64,000 bases of DNA from Myxococcales bacterium (GCA_016712525.1 JADJQX010000008.1:620001-684000), one strand, 5' to 3'; numbered from the stretch's first letter, positions 53,578 through 62,233 are shown. Program-made: numbers and translations. Notes: generated by a model not told the origin, from the sequence alone.

Positions 53578-54581
53578 CGACCGAGGTCGCTCACGCTCAC
53601 GACGAGGCAGAGCCCTCGGGCTTCGCCGCGCCTCCCAAACCGGCTAGGTTCCACGTCGTGAGCGAGCGACGCACCCGGGAGAGCCTCACCGATCTGCGGA
53701 TCTCCGACCTCGCGACGTTCTTGTCGGTCGTGCGCGCGCGGTCGATCACGCGGGCCGCGCGCGAGCTCGACGTGACCCCCTCCCAAGTGAGCAAGACCAT
53801 CGCTCGCATCGAGGAGAAGCTCGGTCGATCTCTCGTGCGTCGAGGCACCCGCGGCGTCGAGCTCACGGACTCCGGAGAAGGCGTCGTGCCGCTCGTCGAG
53901 ACCATCTTCGAGCAGCTCGGGCGCATGGAGCGCGACGAGCGCGAGGCCCCCGCGACCCTCACGCTCGGGGCGACGTCGTTCTTGTGCTCGGCCCTCGTCC
54001 CCGCGGCGATCCGCGCGCTCCCGGAGCATCGGGTGCGCGGCGTCGAGCTGCCGGCCGCGTCCCTCCGCGCCCACCCGAGCGACGGAATCTTCGACGTGCT
54101 CGTGGTCACGGGGAGCGCGCGACGCCTCCTACCGGCCTGGTCGGTGGCGTCCCTCGGGACCTTGCGCAAGGGCCTCATGGGCTCCCCGAGGCTCGCCAAG
54201 AAGCTCGGCAAGGGGCCCGTGTCTCCCCGGGCGCTCCGCGACGTCGCCTTCCTGACCCCCGTCGAGAACCTCGGCGGACAGCTCGTCTCGACGGAGGACG
54301 AGTGCCCGCTCTCCCCGGGCGAACGACGCACGGGCCACGAGGTGCAGACGCTCGCGTGCGCGCTCGAATCGGCGGCTGACACCGAGCTCGCCGTGTTCGG
54401 CCCGGTGTGCGCGGCGAGGAGGCACATCGCGATGGGCAGCATCGTCGAGATCCCGGTGCGCGGCTGGGACGTGCGCGAGGAGTGCCTGCTCGCGGTGAAC
54501 CCCGACCGCGTGCTCTCGCGGGTGAGGCGCGCCCTCGAGGACGCGCTCACGGCTCGTCTGCTCGACCTCGAAGCGACATAA
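53574..54581 (+). CDS. LysR-family transcriptional regulator
   Basis: A 335-residue regulator with a winged HTH at about 41-100 (ISDLATFLSVVRARSITRAARELDVTPSQVSKTIARIEEKLG in pieces) and a LysR-type substrate-binding domain (about 125-325). A 40-residue N-terminal extension rich in Ala, Glu and Arg precedes the HTH. The ATG overlaps the stop of the protease gene (ATGA), which is unusual: LysR genes are normally divergent from their targets. So the regulator should be made whenever the protease is. AT-rich sequence follows the gene. Confidence 0.88.
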   Translation: MTTEVAHAHDEAEPSGFAAPPKPARFHVVSERRTRESLTDLRISDLATFLSVVRARSITRAARELDVTPSQVSKTIARIEEKLGRSLVRRGTRGVELTDSGEGVVPLVETIFEQLGRMERDEREAPATLTLGATSFLCSALVPAAIRALPEHRVRGVELPAASLRAHPSDGIFDVLVVTGSARRLLPAWSVASLGTLRKGLMGSPRLAKKLGKGPVSPRALRDVAFLTPVENLGGQLVSTEDECPLSPGERRTGHEVQTLACALESAADTELAVFGPVCAARRHIAMGSIVEIPVRGWDVREECLLAVNPDRVLSRVRRALEDALTARLLDLEAT

Positions 54582-54601
54582 AGACTAGAACATTCGAACT
54601 G

Positions 54602-55312
54602 TTACAGATGGTCGCCGAGAAACCGTGAGAGGCCCGTGACCACCTCGTCGGAGAGGCCGTGCCCGCCCTCGAAGGCGACCCACGTGAGGCGGGCCTCGGC
54701 GCGCTCGAGCCCGTCGCGGAGGCGCTCGGCGAGGGCGAACGGGAGGATGTCGTCGACGGTCCCGTGGCTCTGGAAGACCGGCGTGCCTCGCAGCGTGGGG
54801 AAGAGCGCCGCCCACTCGGCCTCGGCCACGAGCGTGCCCGACAGGACGACGAGGCCCGCGAGCTTCGGGCCTTCGCGGAGGGCCGTGTCGCACGCGAGCA
54901 TGGCCCCCTGCGAGAACCCACCGAGCACGACCTTCGCGCCCGGAAAGCTCTCTCCGACCGCCGCGAGCAAGGCGACCACGAGGGCGCGCGCTGCGTCGAT
55001 TCCCTGGGGCCGCTCGCGCGACAAGTCACGCACCCCGCCGGTCCGACGGGCGCGCTCGATGGCCTCGAGGTCGAGCTTCCACCACGCGCGGGCGTCGACG
55101 AATGGCGGCGCTCCGTAGAGCTCGGTGAACGAGTGCGGCGCCTTCGGGAACACGAACGCCGTACCGGGCGGCGCTTCGATCATGTCGGCGAGGCCCACGA
55201 GATCCTCGCCTGGCGCGCCGAAGCCGTGCATGAGGACGACGACGGCACGAACGGCCTCGCCGCGCGGCGCGACGACGACGGCCTCGAGGGATCCGAGCGT
55301 GCGGGTTTCCAT
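54602..55312 (-). CDS. Phospholipase/carboxylesterase family hydrolase
   Basis: The 236-residue alpha/beta hydrolase has VVLMHGFGAPGEDLVGLAD (oxyanion region), the nucleophile elbow VLGGFSQGAMLA with catalytic Ser, the acid in HGTVDDILPF and the His in FEGGHGLSDE. This is the carboxylesterase/phospholipase 2 family, including acyl-protein thioesterase relatives. No signal peptide, so cytosolic. The ATG at 55312 is preferred because the family starts there; the open frame extends upstream. Substrate unknown. Confidence 0.87.
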   Translation of the reverse strand: METRTLGSLEAVVVAPRGEAVRAVVVLMHGFGAPGEDLVGLADMIEAPPGTAFVFPKAPHSFTELYGAPPFVDARAWWKLDLEAIERARRTGGVRDLSRERPQGIDAARALVVALLAAVGESFPGAKVVLGGFSQGAMLACDTALREGPKLAGLVVLSGTLVAEAEWAALFPTLRGTPVFQSHGTVDDILPFALAERLRDGLERAEARLTWVAFEGGHGLSDEVVTGLSRFLGDHL

Positions 55313-55451
55313 GCGCGCAGCATGGCGAACGGGCCGCACCCTGGGAAGGGTTTTCGGGCTCACGAGCGCGCCGCGGCCGGCCGGGCCACAACCACAACCA
55401 CTCGTAATCATTACACTTTCAACGCATCTCCCGGTACTCGGTGGGGCGTGG

Positions 55452-55457
55452 TAGACC
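55452..55457 (+). promoter_or_regulatory. -10-like hexamer TAGACC of the deformylase-like gene
   Basis: TAGACC is followed by 7 nt and the ATG at 55465. The AT-rich run at 55400-55425 stands upstream. Confidence 0.35.
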
Positions 55458-55464
55458 CGAGCCC

Positions 55465-56166
55465 ATGCAGCGCGTGAGACTCGTGGCGGCGGCGCTCTTG
55501 GTCTGTGCCGTGGGCTGCGCCGGTCGGTGCCCCGAGCCTTCGCCCGCGCCGACGAAGGAGCCCCCCGTGCCCCAAGCCCCCAAGCTGCCCCCCATCGTCC
55601 AGACCGGCGCGCTCGTGCTGCGCACCCCGGCGCGCGAGGTGCCCCCCGAGGCCTTCGGCTCGAAGGACCTGCGCGACCTCGTCGCCACCATGATCGCCGT
55701 GATGCGCGCCGCGCCGGGCGTCGGGCTCGCGGCGCCGCAGATCGGGCGAGATCTCCGCGTGATCGTGCTCGAGGATCGCAAGGAGCTCATCGCGAGCCTC
55801 TTGCCCCACGAGCGCGAGGAGCGCCTCCGCGAGCCGTTCGCGACCCGCGTGCTCGTGAACCCCAAGCTCACGCCCGTGGGCGACGAGAAGGCGACGTTCT
55901 TCGAGGGGTGCCTCTCGGTGCACGGGTACGTCGGGCTCGTCACGCGGAGCCTCGAGGTGGAGGTCTCGGCCTTCGACGAGCGCGGAGAGCCCGTGACGTT
56001 CCGCGCGAAGGGGTGGCCCGCGCGCATCCTGCAGCACGAGGTCGATCACCTGGACGGCACGCTCTACGTCGACCGCATGCGCACCCGGAGCTTCTCGACC
56101 CAAGCGCACGCGAAGGCGCTCTACGGGGGCAAGCGCATCGAAGAGGTGCTCCGGCTCGTCCCGTGA
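55465..56166 (+). CDS. Peptide deformylase with lipoprotein signal peptide
   Basis: The 233-residue protein has all three deformylase motifs: GVGLAAPQIG (85-94), EGCLSV (147-152) with the metal Cys149, and QHEVDH (190-195) with metal His191, His195 and catalytic Glu192. Deformylases remove the formyl group from new proteins in the cytosol. Here the first 18 residues are a hydrophobic signal ending in a lipobox (VCAVGC) and are followed by a Pro-rich linker of about 25 residues, as in true lipoproteins. So the enzyme seems to be exported and anchored. TAGACC 7 nt upstream supports the ATG at 55465. A shorter cytosolic start is not evident. Confidence 0.85.
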   Translation: MQRVRLVAAALLVCAVGCAGRCPEPSPAPTKEPPVPQAPKLPPIVQTGALVLRTPAREVPPEAFGSKDLRDLVATMIAVMRAAPGVGLAAPQIGRDLRVIVLEDRKELIASLLPHEREERLREPFATRVLVNPKLTPVGDEKATFFEGCLSVHGYVGLVTRSLEVEVSAFDERGEPVTFRAKGWPARILQHEVDHLDGTLYVDRMRTRSFSTQAHAKALYGGKRIEEVLRLVP

Positions 56167-56207
56167 TCGGGGCAAAACCACGGGTCGCCGCGCGCCTCGA
56201 GGCGAGG

Positions 56208-56213
56208 TATCGT
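56208..56213 (+). promoter_or_regulatory. -10-like hexamer TATCGT before 56223
   Basis: TATCGT is followed by 9 nt and the ATG at 56223. No Shine-Dalgarno is visible. Confidence 0.35.
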
Positions 56214-56222
56214 CGTCTGCCC

Positions 56223-56828
56223 ATGAACCGGCTCGCGAAGACGCTCGTGCTCCCCACCCTCGGCCTCGTCGCCGCCCTCGCGTGCGGCCCCGGAGGCGAG
56301 GCCAAAGTCCCCGTGCTCGGTGCAGGGCCGGCCCCGAGCGCGAGCGCGCAGGCTCCCGCGCCGAGCCCCCTCCCGTCGGGCCTCCCCGACGCGCTGCCGG
56401 TGCCTCCGATGGGCGTCAAGGGCTCGCACGTGGCCAAGCTCGAAGCAGACGCGTCGGCCTCGTGCACCCGGGGGGCCGTGGGCGTCGGGCGGCCCGAAGA
56501 GACCCTCGCGCGAATCGTTGCATCCTGCAAGCTTCGCCCCCTCGGCCCCGCATTCGCCGGGCAATCCTCCGACGGTGACCCGGCGAAAGAGACGCGTTTC
56601 CAAGCCAAGGCGGGGCGCTGCTACCGGGTACTCACCGCACGAGATGCGAGCATCACGGACCTCGTGGTGGTGGTACGCGACGGGCACGGCGACACGGCCG
56701 CCGAGGGCCCCGAGGTCGCCATCCCACGCGACGGAAAGCTATGTTTTTCGAGCGACGACGCCGCGACGGTGCTCGTCTCGGTCGGCACCGGGCGGGGCGC
56801 GTTCGCCGTTCAAGTCGTGGAGCCGTGA
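56223..56828 (+). CDS. Putative lipoprotein of unknown function
   Basis: A 201-residue protein with signal peptide and lipobox AALAC (Cys21), a Pro/Ser/Ala linker (about 28-65), and a domain with four cysteines (ASCTRGAVGVGRPEET, IVASCKLRPLG, AGRCYRVLTARDASITDLVVVVRDGHG, KLCFSSDDAATVLVSVGTG). The last part looks like a small beta-sandwich, as in secreted myxobacterial proteins that follow stress- or envelope-related genes. Family not recognised. It lies between the exported deformylase and a zinc peptidase gene on the same strand. Confidence 0.65.
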   Translation: MNRLAKTLVLPTLGLVAALACGPGGEAKVPVLGAGPAPSASAQAPAPSPLPSGLPDALPVPPMGVKGSHVAKLEADASASCTRGAVGVGRPEETLARIVASCKLRPLGPAFAGQSSDGDPAKETRFQAKAGRCYRVLTARDASITDLVVVVRDGHGDTAAEGPEVAIPRDGKLCFSSDDAATVLVSVGTGRGAFAVQVVEP

Positions 56829-56852
56829 TGGGCGCGGGCGGCGCGTAGGGCC

Positions 56853-57761
56853 GTGACGCACCCTCATCATCACGTCGGTCACGAGCACGGCCACGAGGGA
56901 AAACATGGCATCCCCGTGCATCGCCCGGGGCTCCTCACGCTCCTCGGGCCGATGCCGATCTTGCTCACCCTCGCGTCGATCGTGACGGTCACGGCGGCCG
57001 TGCTCAGCACGAGGGCGTTCGACGCGGCCGCGGCCTCTGCCGAGCGCGCCGAGGAGCTCGATCGCCGGGCGCGCGAAGGCCTCCTCGAGAAAGGCTTCAC
57101 GCCCGACGGGACCGAGGTGACCGACGGGGTCGAGGCGATGCTCCCTCGCGCGGCGTTCTCCCTGCCGCTCTCGCACGGAACGGTGACGGCGCGCCCACCC
57201 TCGCGCGCGAAGCTCGAGGCCGCGAGGGGCGCGCTCGCGAAGGAGCTCGGGCGATATCCGAAGGGCTTTTTGCGCAAGGCGAAGCTCCGGCGCGTGATCT
57301 TCTGCGAGGACCTCGAAGAGGGCGGGCGCTCCATCCCGTCGCTTCCGAACTACGCGTCGACCTTGCTCGTCGACGCCGACGCGAGCCCGGCCTTCCTCGC
57401 GAGGCTCGTGCACCACGAGGTCTTTCACTTCGTCGACTTCGCGGACGACGGCCTCGTCGTGGTCGATCCCGCGTGGGAGAAGCTCAACCCCGCGGACTTT
57501 CGCTACGAGGGTGGAGGCCGCACGATCCGCGATCCCGAGGCTTCTGCGCCCACCGGGCCCGACGGCTTCGTCACGCGGTATGCCACGGCCTCGCTCGAAG
57601 AAGACAAGGCCGAGATCTTCTCGTGGCTCATGAACGACCACGCCCTGCTCGCCGCGCGCTCCCGGGGCGACGCGGTGCTCGCCGCGAAGGTCGCCCGCAT
57701 CGACGCGATCGTCCGGGCATTTTTCCCAACGAGTCCGGCACCTTATGGGTCATGGCCCTAG
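56853..57761 (+). CDS. Putative zinc metallopeptidase, membrane-anchored, with His-rich N-terminus
   Basis: A 302-residue protein starting at a GTG. The first 18 residues contain eight His (HPHHHVGHEHGH...), followed by one membrane segment (about 32-54) and an extracytoplasmic domain with HEVFH (188-192) and a downstream EEDKAEIFSWLM whose Glu could be the third zinc ligand. This resembles the putative zinc-binding metallopeptidases (Peptidase_Mx type). The His-rich head on the cytosolic side may bind metal. The gene follows two lipoprotein genes; whether it shares their transcript is not clear. Confidence 0.72.
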   Translation: MTHPHHHVGHEHGHEGKHGIPVHRPGLLTLLGPMPILLTLASIVTVTAAVLSTRAFDAAAASAERAEELDRRAREGLLEKGFTPDGTEVTDGVEAMLPRAAFSLPLSHGTVTARPPSRAKLEAARGALAKELGRYPKGFLRKAKLRRVIFCEDLEEGGRSIPSLPNYASTLLVDADASPAFLARLVHHEVFHFVDFADDGLVVVDPAWEKLNPADFRYEGGGRTIRDPEASAPTGPDGFVTRYATASLEEDKAEIFSWLMNDHALLAARSRGDAVLAAKVARIDAIVRAFFPTSPAPYGSWP

Positions 57762-57809
57762 GCGGCCCGACCTTACGAACGTGATGTCGCGAACCGGGCG
57801 CGACCGGTG

Positions 57810-57815
57810 TACGGT
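57810..57815 (+). promoter_or_regulatory. -10-like hexamer TACGGT of the acyltransferase gene
   Basis: GGTG-TACGGT is followed by 9 nt and the GTG at 57825. It favours that GTG over the in-frame GTG at 57807, which overlaps the hexamer. Confidence 0.4.
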
Positions 57816-57824
57816 GCGCGTCCC

Positions 57825-59027
57825 GTGAGCACCGACGTCGCGACGGAAGGAAAGAAGCCCGAGCCACGGCGCGGCTTCTTCGCCCTCGATCCCCTCGACA
57901 ACCGTTTCCCGATGCTCCACGGGCTCCGTGTGCTCGGCATCTTGAGCGTCGTGCAGTACCACGTGACGCTCGTCTTCGCGGGCGAGCAGCACCTCCCGAT
58001 CGACGGCGACTACGCGGCCACCTCGCTCGCCGTGTTCTTCGGCATGGACCTCTTCTTCGTGCTGAGCGGCTTCCTCATCGGCACGATCCTGCTGCGTTCG
58101 CTCGAGCTGTCGGGCACCCAGAACCTCAAGCGCTTCTACATCCGCCGCATCTTCCGCACGTTCCCCTCGTACTACGTGGTGCTCGCCGTGCTCGCGCTCA
58201 CGACGCACATCTCGGCCGAGCAGCGCGCGCACCTGCCCTACGAGGCCGTGTACCTCACGAACTTCTTGCCCCTCGGCAGGGACAACCTCGTCATGTTCTG
58301 GGGCTGGTCGCTCGCGCTCGAGGAGCAGTTCTACCTCACGGTCCCGCTGCTCTTCTACGTGCTCTGGCGCCTCCGGACCGACGCCCAACGTGTCACGCTG
58401 CTCGGCATTTTGTGGGCGTCGGCGCTCGTCGTCAGGTTCGCCGTCTACCTCCGCGGCGCCCCTTGGACCGACATCGCGCTCTCGAAGGCCGTCTACTTCC
58501 GGACGTATACGCGCTTCGATACGCTCGTGTGCGGCATCGCGCTCGCCTTCGTGTTCTTCCGCTACGGCGATCGCATCGCCAAGGTCATCGAGGATCCGCT
58601 CGCGCGCGCGCTCCTCTCGCTCCCCGCGATGCTCGGCGTGTGGCTCCTCATGAAGCCCGACCGCTTCGGGACCGACGCGGTGCAGATCTTCCACCTCTTC
58701 GCGTGGGGGACGATCACGTCCATCATGTATTTCACGGGTCTGCTCGTCTTCCTCACGGGGAAGGGCGCGTTCGCCCGCGCCATGTCGCACCCGATCTTCC
58801 GCGTGGTGGCGACGCTCGGGTACGGCATCTACCTCATTCACATCCCCATCCTCGACTACGTGGTCGTCCCGATGGCGAAGGCGCTCGACAAACGAGGCGT
58901 GCCCATGTGGGCGAACTGGCCGCTCTCCTTCGTGGTCCTCATGATCCTCTCGATCGCGCTCGCGTACGTTCTCCACGTGCTCGTCGAGAAGCCCACCCTC
59001 CGCATTCGCGAGAAGCTCGCGCGCTGA
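57825..59027 (+). CDS. Membrane O-acyltransferase (acyltransferase 3/OafA-like)
   Basis: The 400-residue protein has about ten membrane segments and the acyltransferase-3 signs: MLHGLRVLGILSVVQYHV with the catalytic His at its end, DLFFVLSGFLIGTILLR, KRFYIRRIFRTFPSYYVVL and WGWSLALEEQFYLTVPLLFY. Such enzymes add acetyl or other acyl groups to sugars of surface polymers, antibiotics or peptidoglycan. No sugar cluster is near, but the next gene (opposite strand) is a GT-C-like membrane protein. The end of the protein is a long helical pair and a basic tail. Confidence 0.9.
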   Translation: MSTDVATEGKKPEPRRGFFALDPLDNRFPMLHGLRVLGILSVVQYHVTLVFAGEQHLPIDGDYAATSLAVFFGMDLFFVLSGFLIGTILLRSLELSGTQNLKRFYIRRIFRTFPSYYVVLAVLALTTHISAEQRAHLPYEAVYLTNFLPLGRDNLVMFWGWSLALEEQFYLTVPLLFYVLWRLRTDAQRVTLLGILWASALVVRFAVYLRGAPWTDIALSKAVYFRTYTRFDTLVCGIALAFVFFRYGDRIAKVIEDPLARALLSLPAMLGVWLLMKPDRFGTDAVQIFHLFAWGTITSIMYFTGLLVFLTGKGAFARAMSHPIFRVVATLGYGIYLIHIPILDYVVVPMAKALDKRGVPMWANWPLSFVVLMILSIALAYVLHVLVEKPTLRIREKLAR

Positions 59028-59030
59028 CGC

Positions 59031-60830
59031 TCAGGGATCGAACGGCGCGCCGAACCCCGGGTCGGGGAGGGTCTCGATGCGAAAGCCCTTCTGCGTCTCG
59101 GAGACGAACACCGCGTCGTCGAGGGGGCCGTCGAACACGAAGCGGACGGCCGTCGGCCCCGACGCGTTCGCCTCGAGGACGTGGGCCGTGAGCCCCGGGA
59201 TCGTGACGACGCTCCCCACGGGGAGGCGCGCCTCGTCCTTGCGAAAGAGGTTGCCGTGGCCGAGCGGGAACACGGTCGAATCCTTTCCGACGTTCAGCGA
59301 GAACGACGTGTCGCCGTCGCGGAGCGTGAGCACGTGACCCGTGTGGGCGAGCACGCGCCACGAGCGCGGCGGCGCCCCGGTCGGCCCGAGCGCGAACGGC
59401 AGGTAGAACGCGCTGCCCGAGTCGCGAAGGACGATGACCCGAGCCTTCTCCGGATCTCCCAATCGTTCCGAGAACTTACCCGCGTAGTAAGCGAAGCGCA
59501 TGCCCACACGCTGGACGGTGCGCGCGTGGGTCCGCGACACGATCGGGGCCTCGACGAAGTGCGCGAAGAGGAACAAGAGCGCCACCTGCGCGGCGCGCTC
59601 CCCCTTCGGGAACGGGCCGGCGGTGCGCTCGGTGAAGAACGCGTGGTCGACGACGAGCGCCACGATCGCGGCGACACCGACGAGCGCGGCCTCGAGCAGC
59701 CGAGGCGACGGTTGCACCGACAGCACCGGCACGAGCGACAAGAGCGAGCCCGAGCCGAGGGCCATCGCGCGCCTCCTCGGCAGATCGTCCAGGGCGCGGA
59801 TCGCGGCGAGCACGGCGGGACGGACGAACACGAGCAGCGCGACCGCCGCGAGCACCAGCGCGACGGCCGAGTACGACGGCCGCATCGCCTCACCATCGAG
59901 CGCGAGCCACGCCCCGAGCACGAGCCACGAGAGCCGCTTCGGGGCCGCAGCGAGGAAGCCCAACGGATCGCGCGTAGGGTCCGAGTAGAAACCGGACGCC
60001 GTGGTCCCGTAGCCGAGCGCGCGCCGCGCGACGAGGTACGCGACGAGCGGCACGACGAACGGCGCGAGCCCTGCGACGCGACGCCCGAGCGACGTGCTCG
60101 GCCCCTTCGGCCGGAAGACCTCGAAGGCGACCACGTAGCCGCCGAGGAGGAGCGCGTACTCTCCGGCCAGGAACGCGAGCGCGAAGAGGAGCGTCGCGAG
60201 CACGGCGTCTTTGGGCCGCGCCTCGTCGCGAAAGTCCTCGTAGCGGACGAGCGCCACGAGTCCGAGCGCGAGCGACACGAGCGCCTCGCGGTTCGCGAGC
60301 CACGCGAGAGGCAGCACGTGGGCCGGCGCGAGGGCGAACGCCGCGGTGGCGAAGAGGGCCACGCGAGGCGAAAAATAGCGGACGAAGAGGGCGCGCGCGC
60401 CGAGCACCGCGAGCACCCACCACAAGAACGAGTGCACGTGCAGGACGAGTGGCGCGCTCGCGAACGTGCGGTGGTCGCCGTAGAGCAGCAGGCTCGAGAG
60501 CGGGCGGAAGAAGCGAATCTCGAGGGCCGGGTCGGTCCACCAAGGGACGATGCCGCGCTCCAGCAAGAGGGCGCGGTCGTGGCCGTTGACGAAATCGTAA
60601 AAGTCGAACGGTCCGCGCGGCGCGGGGAACGTTCCGTTCGCCATCGACCGGTGGATGTAGTCGTCGAAGAGGAGCGGCGACCGGATCGCAGGCAAAAACA
60701 CGAGGATTCCCACGACCACGAGCCCGACGAGGAAGGACCTCTCCGGTCCTCGATCGAGGAACGCCCGGAGCACGTGACGCACCCCGGGTCGACCGGGTGC
60801 GTCAGGACTTGGGCTCTCGGGGTGAGACAT
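59031..60830 (-). CDS. Polytopic membrane protein, GT-C glycosyltransferase-like
   Basis: A 599-residue protein with about 11-12 membrane segments in the first 430 residues and a soluble C-terminal domain (about 440-599). The first outside loop has SPLLFDDYIH, an acidic pair where GT-C transferases of the PMT/ArnT kind have their catalytic Asp, and later FRPLSSLLLYGDH and LAWLANREALVS, a layout seen in predicted dolichyl-mannosyl-like transferases and TMTC-type proteins. The C-terminal domain has GRxSFSLN-like beta features and may bind sugars. Substrate unknown. It is convergent with the acyltransferase gene, only 3 nt apart. Confidence 0.68.
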   Translation of the reverse strand: MSHPESPSPDAPGRPGVRHVLRAFLDRGPERSFLVGLVVVGILVFLPAIRSPLLFDDYIHRSMANGTFPAPRGPFDFYDFVNGHDRALLLERGIVPWWTDPALEIRFFRPLSSLLLYGDHRTFASAPLVLHVHSFLWWVLAVLGARALFVRYFSPRVALFATAAFALAPAHVLPLAWLANREALVSLALGLVALVRYEDFRDEARPKDAVLATLLFALAFLAGEYALLLGGYVVAFEVFRPKGPSTSLGRRVAGLAPFVVPLVAYLVARRALGYGTTASGFYSDPTRDPLGFLAAAPKRLSWLVLGAWLALDGEAMRPSYSAVALVLAAVALLVFVRPAVLAAIRALDDLPRRRAMALGSGSLLSLVPVLSVQPSPRLLEAALVGVAAIVALVVDHAFFTERTAGPFPKGERAAQVALLFLFAHFVEAPIVSRTHARTVQRVGMRFAYYAGKFSERLGDPEKARVIVLRDSGSAFYLPFALGPTGAPPRSWRVLAHTGHVLTLRDGDTSFSLNVGKDSTVFPLGHGNLFRKDEARLPVGSVVTIPGLTAHVLEANASGPTAVRFVFDGPLDDAVFVSETQKGFRIETLPDPGFGAPFDP

Positions 60831-60904
60831 GAACCTACGCCTCGGATTTTTCGGGTTCGAAGGTTGTCGAGGGGCAGTTCCTCGAGTACTCCATCTGCAA
60901 CCGC

Positions 60905-61291
60905 ATGTCGTCCCCTACGCGCACCCCGGGCTCCCGCAACGTCTCCCCCGCCGCTCTCGTGGCCATCTGCACGCTGTTCGTGTCGGGCGGAATGCTCTTC
61001 GCGTGCGCGGGCTCCGAGGTGCCGGTCGAAGACGGCCCGGCCGACGCCGCCCCCACCGCCACGGCGACCGACGCGGCCCCGAAGCCCTCGGCGACGACCC
61101 CGAAGGACGCCGCCCCGGTCGACACGTGCAAGGTCGGCTGCACGAACGACAGCGAATGCCAGAACACCTGCCCCAAGGAGGCTTCCGGCACGAGCTGCTG
61201 CGACACCACGAACGGCAAGTGTTTCCGCTACACGGGCAACGCGTGCCCGGTGCCCACCCCCCCGTCGGACGGCGGCGGCGGCACCTACTGA
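60905..61291 (+). CDS. Small cysteine-rich lipoprotein
   Basis: A 128-residue protein with a signal peptide whose lipobox is LFAC (Cys34), an Asp/Ala/Thr-rich linker (about 40-72), and a compact domain with eight cysteines: CKVGCTNDSECQNTC, GTSCCDTTNGKC, GNAC. This spacing suggests a disulfide-stabilised mini-domain such as a dickkopf-like or silk-inhibitor-like fold; no family is assigned. The tail ends PSDGGGGTY. There is no Shine-Dalgarno and no good hexamer, so the start is less sure. A bidirectional terminator lies 25 nt after the stop. Confidence 0.6.
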   Translation: MSSPTRTPGSRNVSPAALVAICTLFVSGGMLFACAGSEVPVEDGPADAAPTATATDAAPKPSATTPKDAAPVDTCKVGCTNDSECQNTCPKEASGTSCCDTTNGKCFRYTGNACPVPTPPSDGGGGTY

Positions 61292-61315
61292 ATTCGTAGG
61301 CCTCGCGGAACGACA

Positions 61316-61358
61316 GAGCCCCGCCGACCCGAGGGTCGCGCGGGGCTCGTTGCATTTT
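61316..61358. terminator. Strong hairpin terminator between convergent genes
   Basis: Outer stem GAGCCCCGC (61316-61324) pairs with GCGGGGCTC (61340-61348), inner stem CGACCC (61325-61330) with GGGTCG (61333-61338), one bulged C at 61339 and a very short loop. GTTGCATTTT follows on the plus strand. It lies between the lipoprotein gene and the crotonase-like gene and may end both transcripts. Confidence 0.8.
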
Positions 61359-61369
61359 CCCGGTCGCCT

Positions 61370-62194
61370 CTATTCGCCTTTGAACACGGGCTCGCGGCGC
61401 TCCATGAAGGCGGCCATCGCCTCGGCGAGGTCACTCGACGCGAGGAAGGCCGAGTTCCACACGGCGACGAAGCGCTCTTTGTCGCGGACACGCGAGCGCT
61501 CGCCGAAGTCGAGCACCTCTTTGATGCCCTGGACCACGAGCGGCGGGTTCTTCGCGATGTCGCGAGCCATGGCGCGCGCGCCCTCGAGGAGGGCCTCTTT
61601 GTCGGCGAACACCTCGTTCACGAGCTGGATCTCCTTGGCGCGCGCCGCGGACACGTCTTTGCCGGTGTAGGCGAGCTCGCGCGTGATGCCCTGCCCGAGG
61701 ATGCGCGGCAGGCGCTGGAGGCTCCCGAGGTCGGCCACCATGGCCACACGAACCTCGCGCACGCTTAGCTTCGCGTCGGCGCTCGCGAGCCGGATGTCGC
61801 ACGCGGCGGCGATGTCGATACCGCCGCCGATGCACTGGCCGTGGAGGCACGCGATGACGGGCTTGCGGCACGCCTCGATCGCGTCGGCGGCGCGCTGGAG
61901 ATCGATGACCAAGTCGAGGAACGCGGTGCGCTGCTTGGCGAGGTTCGGCGGCGCGACGAGCGGCATGAGCACGGGCATCATGGCCTTGAGATCGAGCCCG
62001 TACGTGAAGCTCTCCCCCTTGCCGTAGAGCAAGACGGCGCGGACGTCGTCGTCCTTCGAGAGGCGCTCGAACACCTCGGGGCACTCGCGCCAGAACTCGG
62101 GACCGAGCGCGTTTCCTTTGCCGGGCCCGAGCATCGTCACCTCGGCGACGTGCCCCTCGACCTTCACCTCGAAGGCGCTGTAACCGTTCGTCAT
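61370..62194 (-). CDS. Crotonase-family protein, delta(3,5)-delta(2,4)-dienoyl-CoA isomerase-like
   Basis: A 274-residue crotonase with GPGKGNALGPEFW at the start, FTYGLDLKAM and CIGGGIDIAAACDIRLAS forming the oxyanion hole, and REVRVAMVADLGSLQRLPRILG where ECH1-type dienoyl-CoA isomerases have their catalytic acidic pair (Glu and Asp). That last segment favours isomerase over simple enoyl-CoA hydratase. It would act in beta-oxidation of unsaturated fatty acids in the cytosol. The gene is preceded by the FAD oxidoreductase gene, 39 nt away, on the same strand. Confidence 0.87.
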   Translation of the reverse strand: MTNGYSAFEVKVEGHVAEVTMLGPGKGNALGPEFWRECPEVFERLSKDDDVRAVLLYGKGESFTYGLDLKAMMPVLMPLVAPPNLAKQRTAFLDLVIDLQRAADAIEACRKPVIACLHGQCIGGGIDIAAACDIRLASADAKLSVREVRVAMVADLGSLQRLPRILGQGITRELAYTGKDVSAARAKEIQLVNEVFADKEALLEGARAMARDIAKNPPLVVQGIKEVLDFGERSRVRDKERFVAVWNSAFLASSDLAEAMAAFMERREPVFKGE

Positions 62195-62233
62195 CGTTTA
62201 CCTTTTTAGCCCTTGGCGGCCGCGGCCGCGCCC

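Noticed and set aside
59181..61670. An 829-codon plus-strand frame, rich in Arg, Glu and His
   Set aside because: It is antisense to the GT-C-like membrane protein, whose hydrophobic pattern is clear. Charged repetitive composition is typical of the antisense of a membrane gene.
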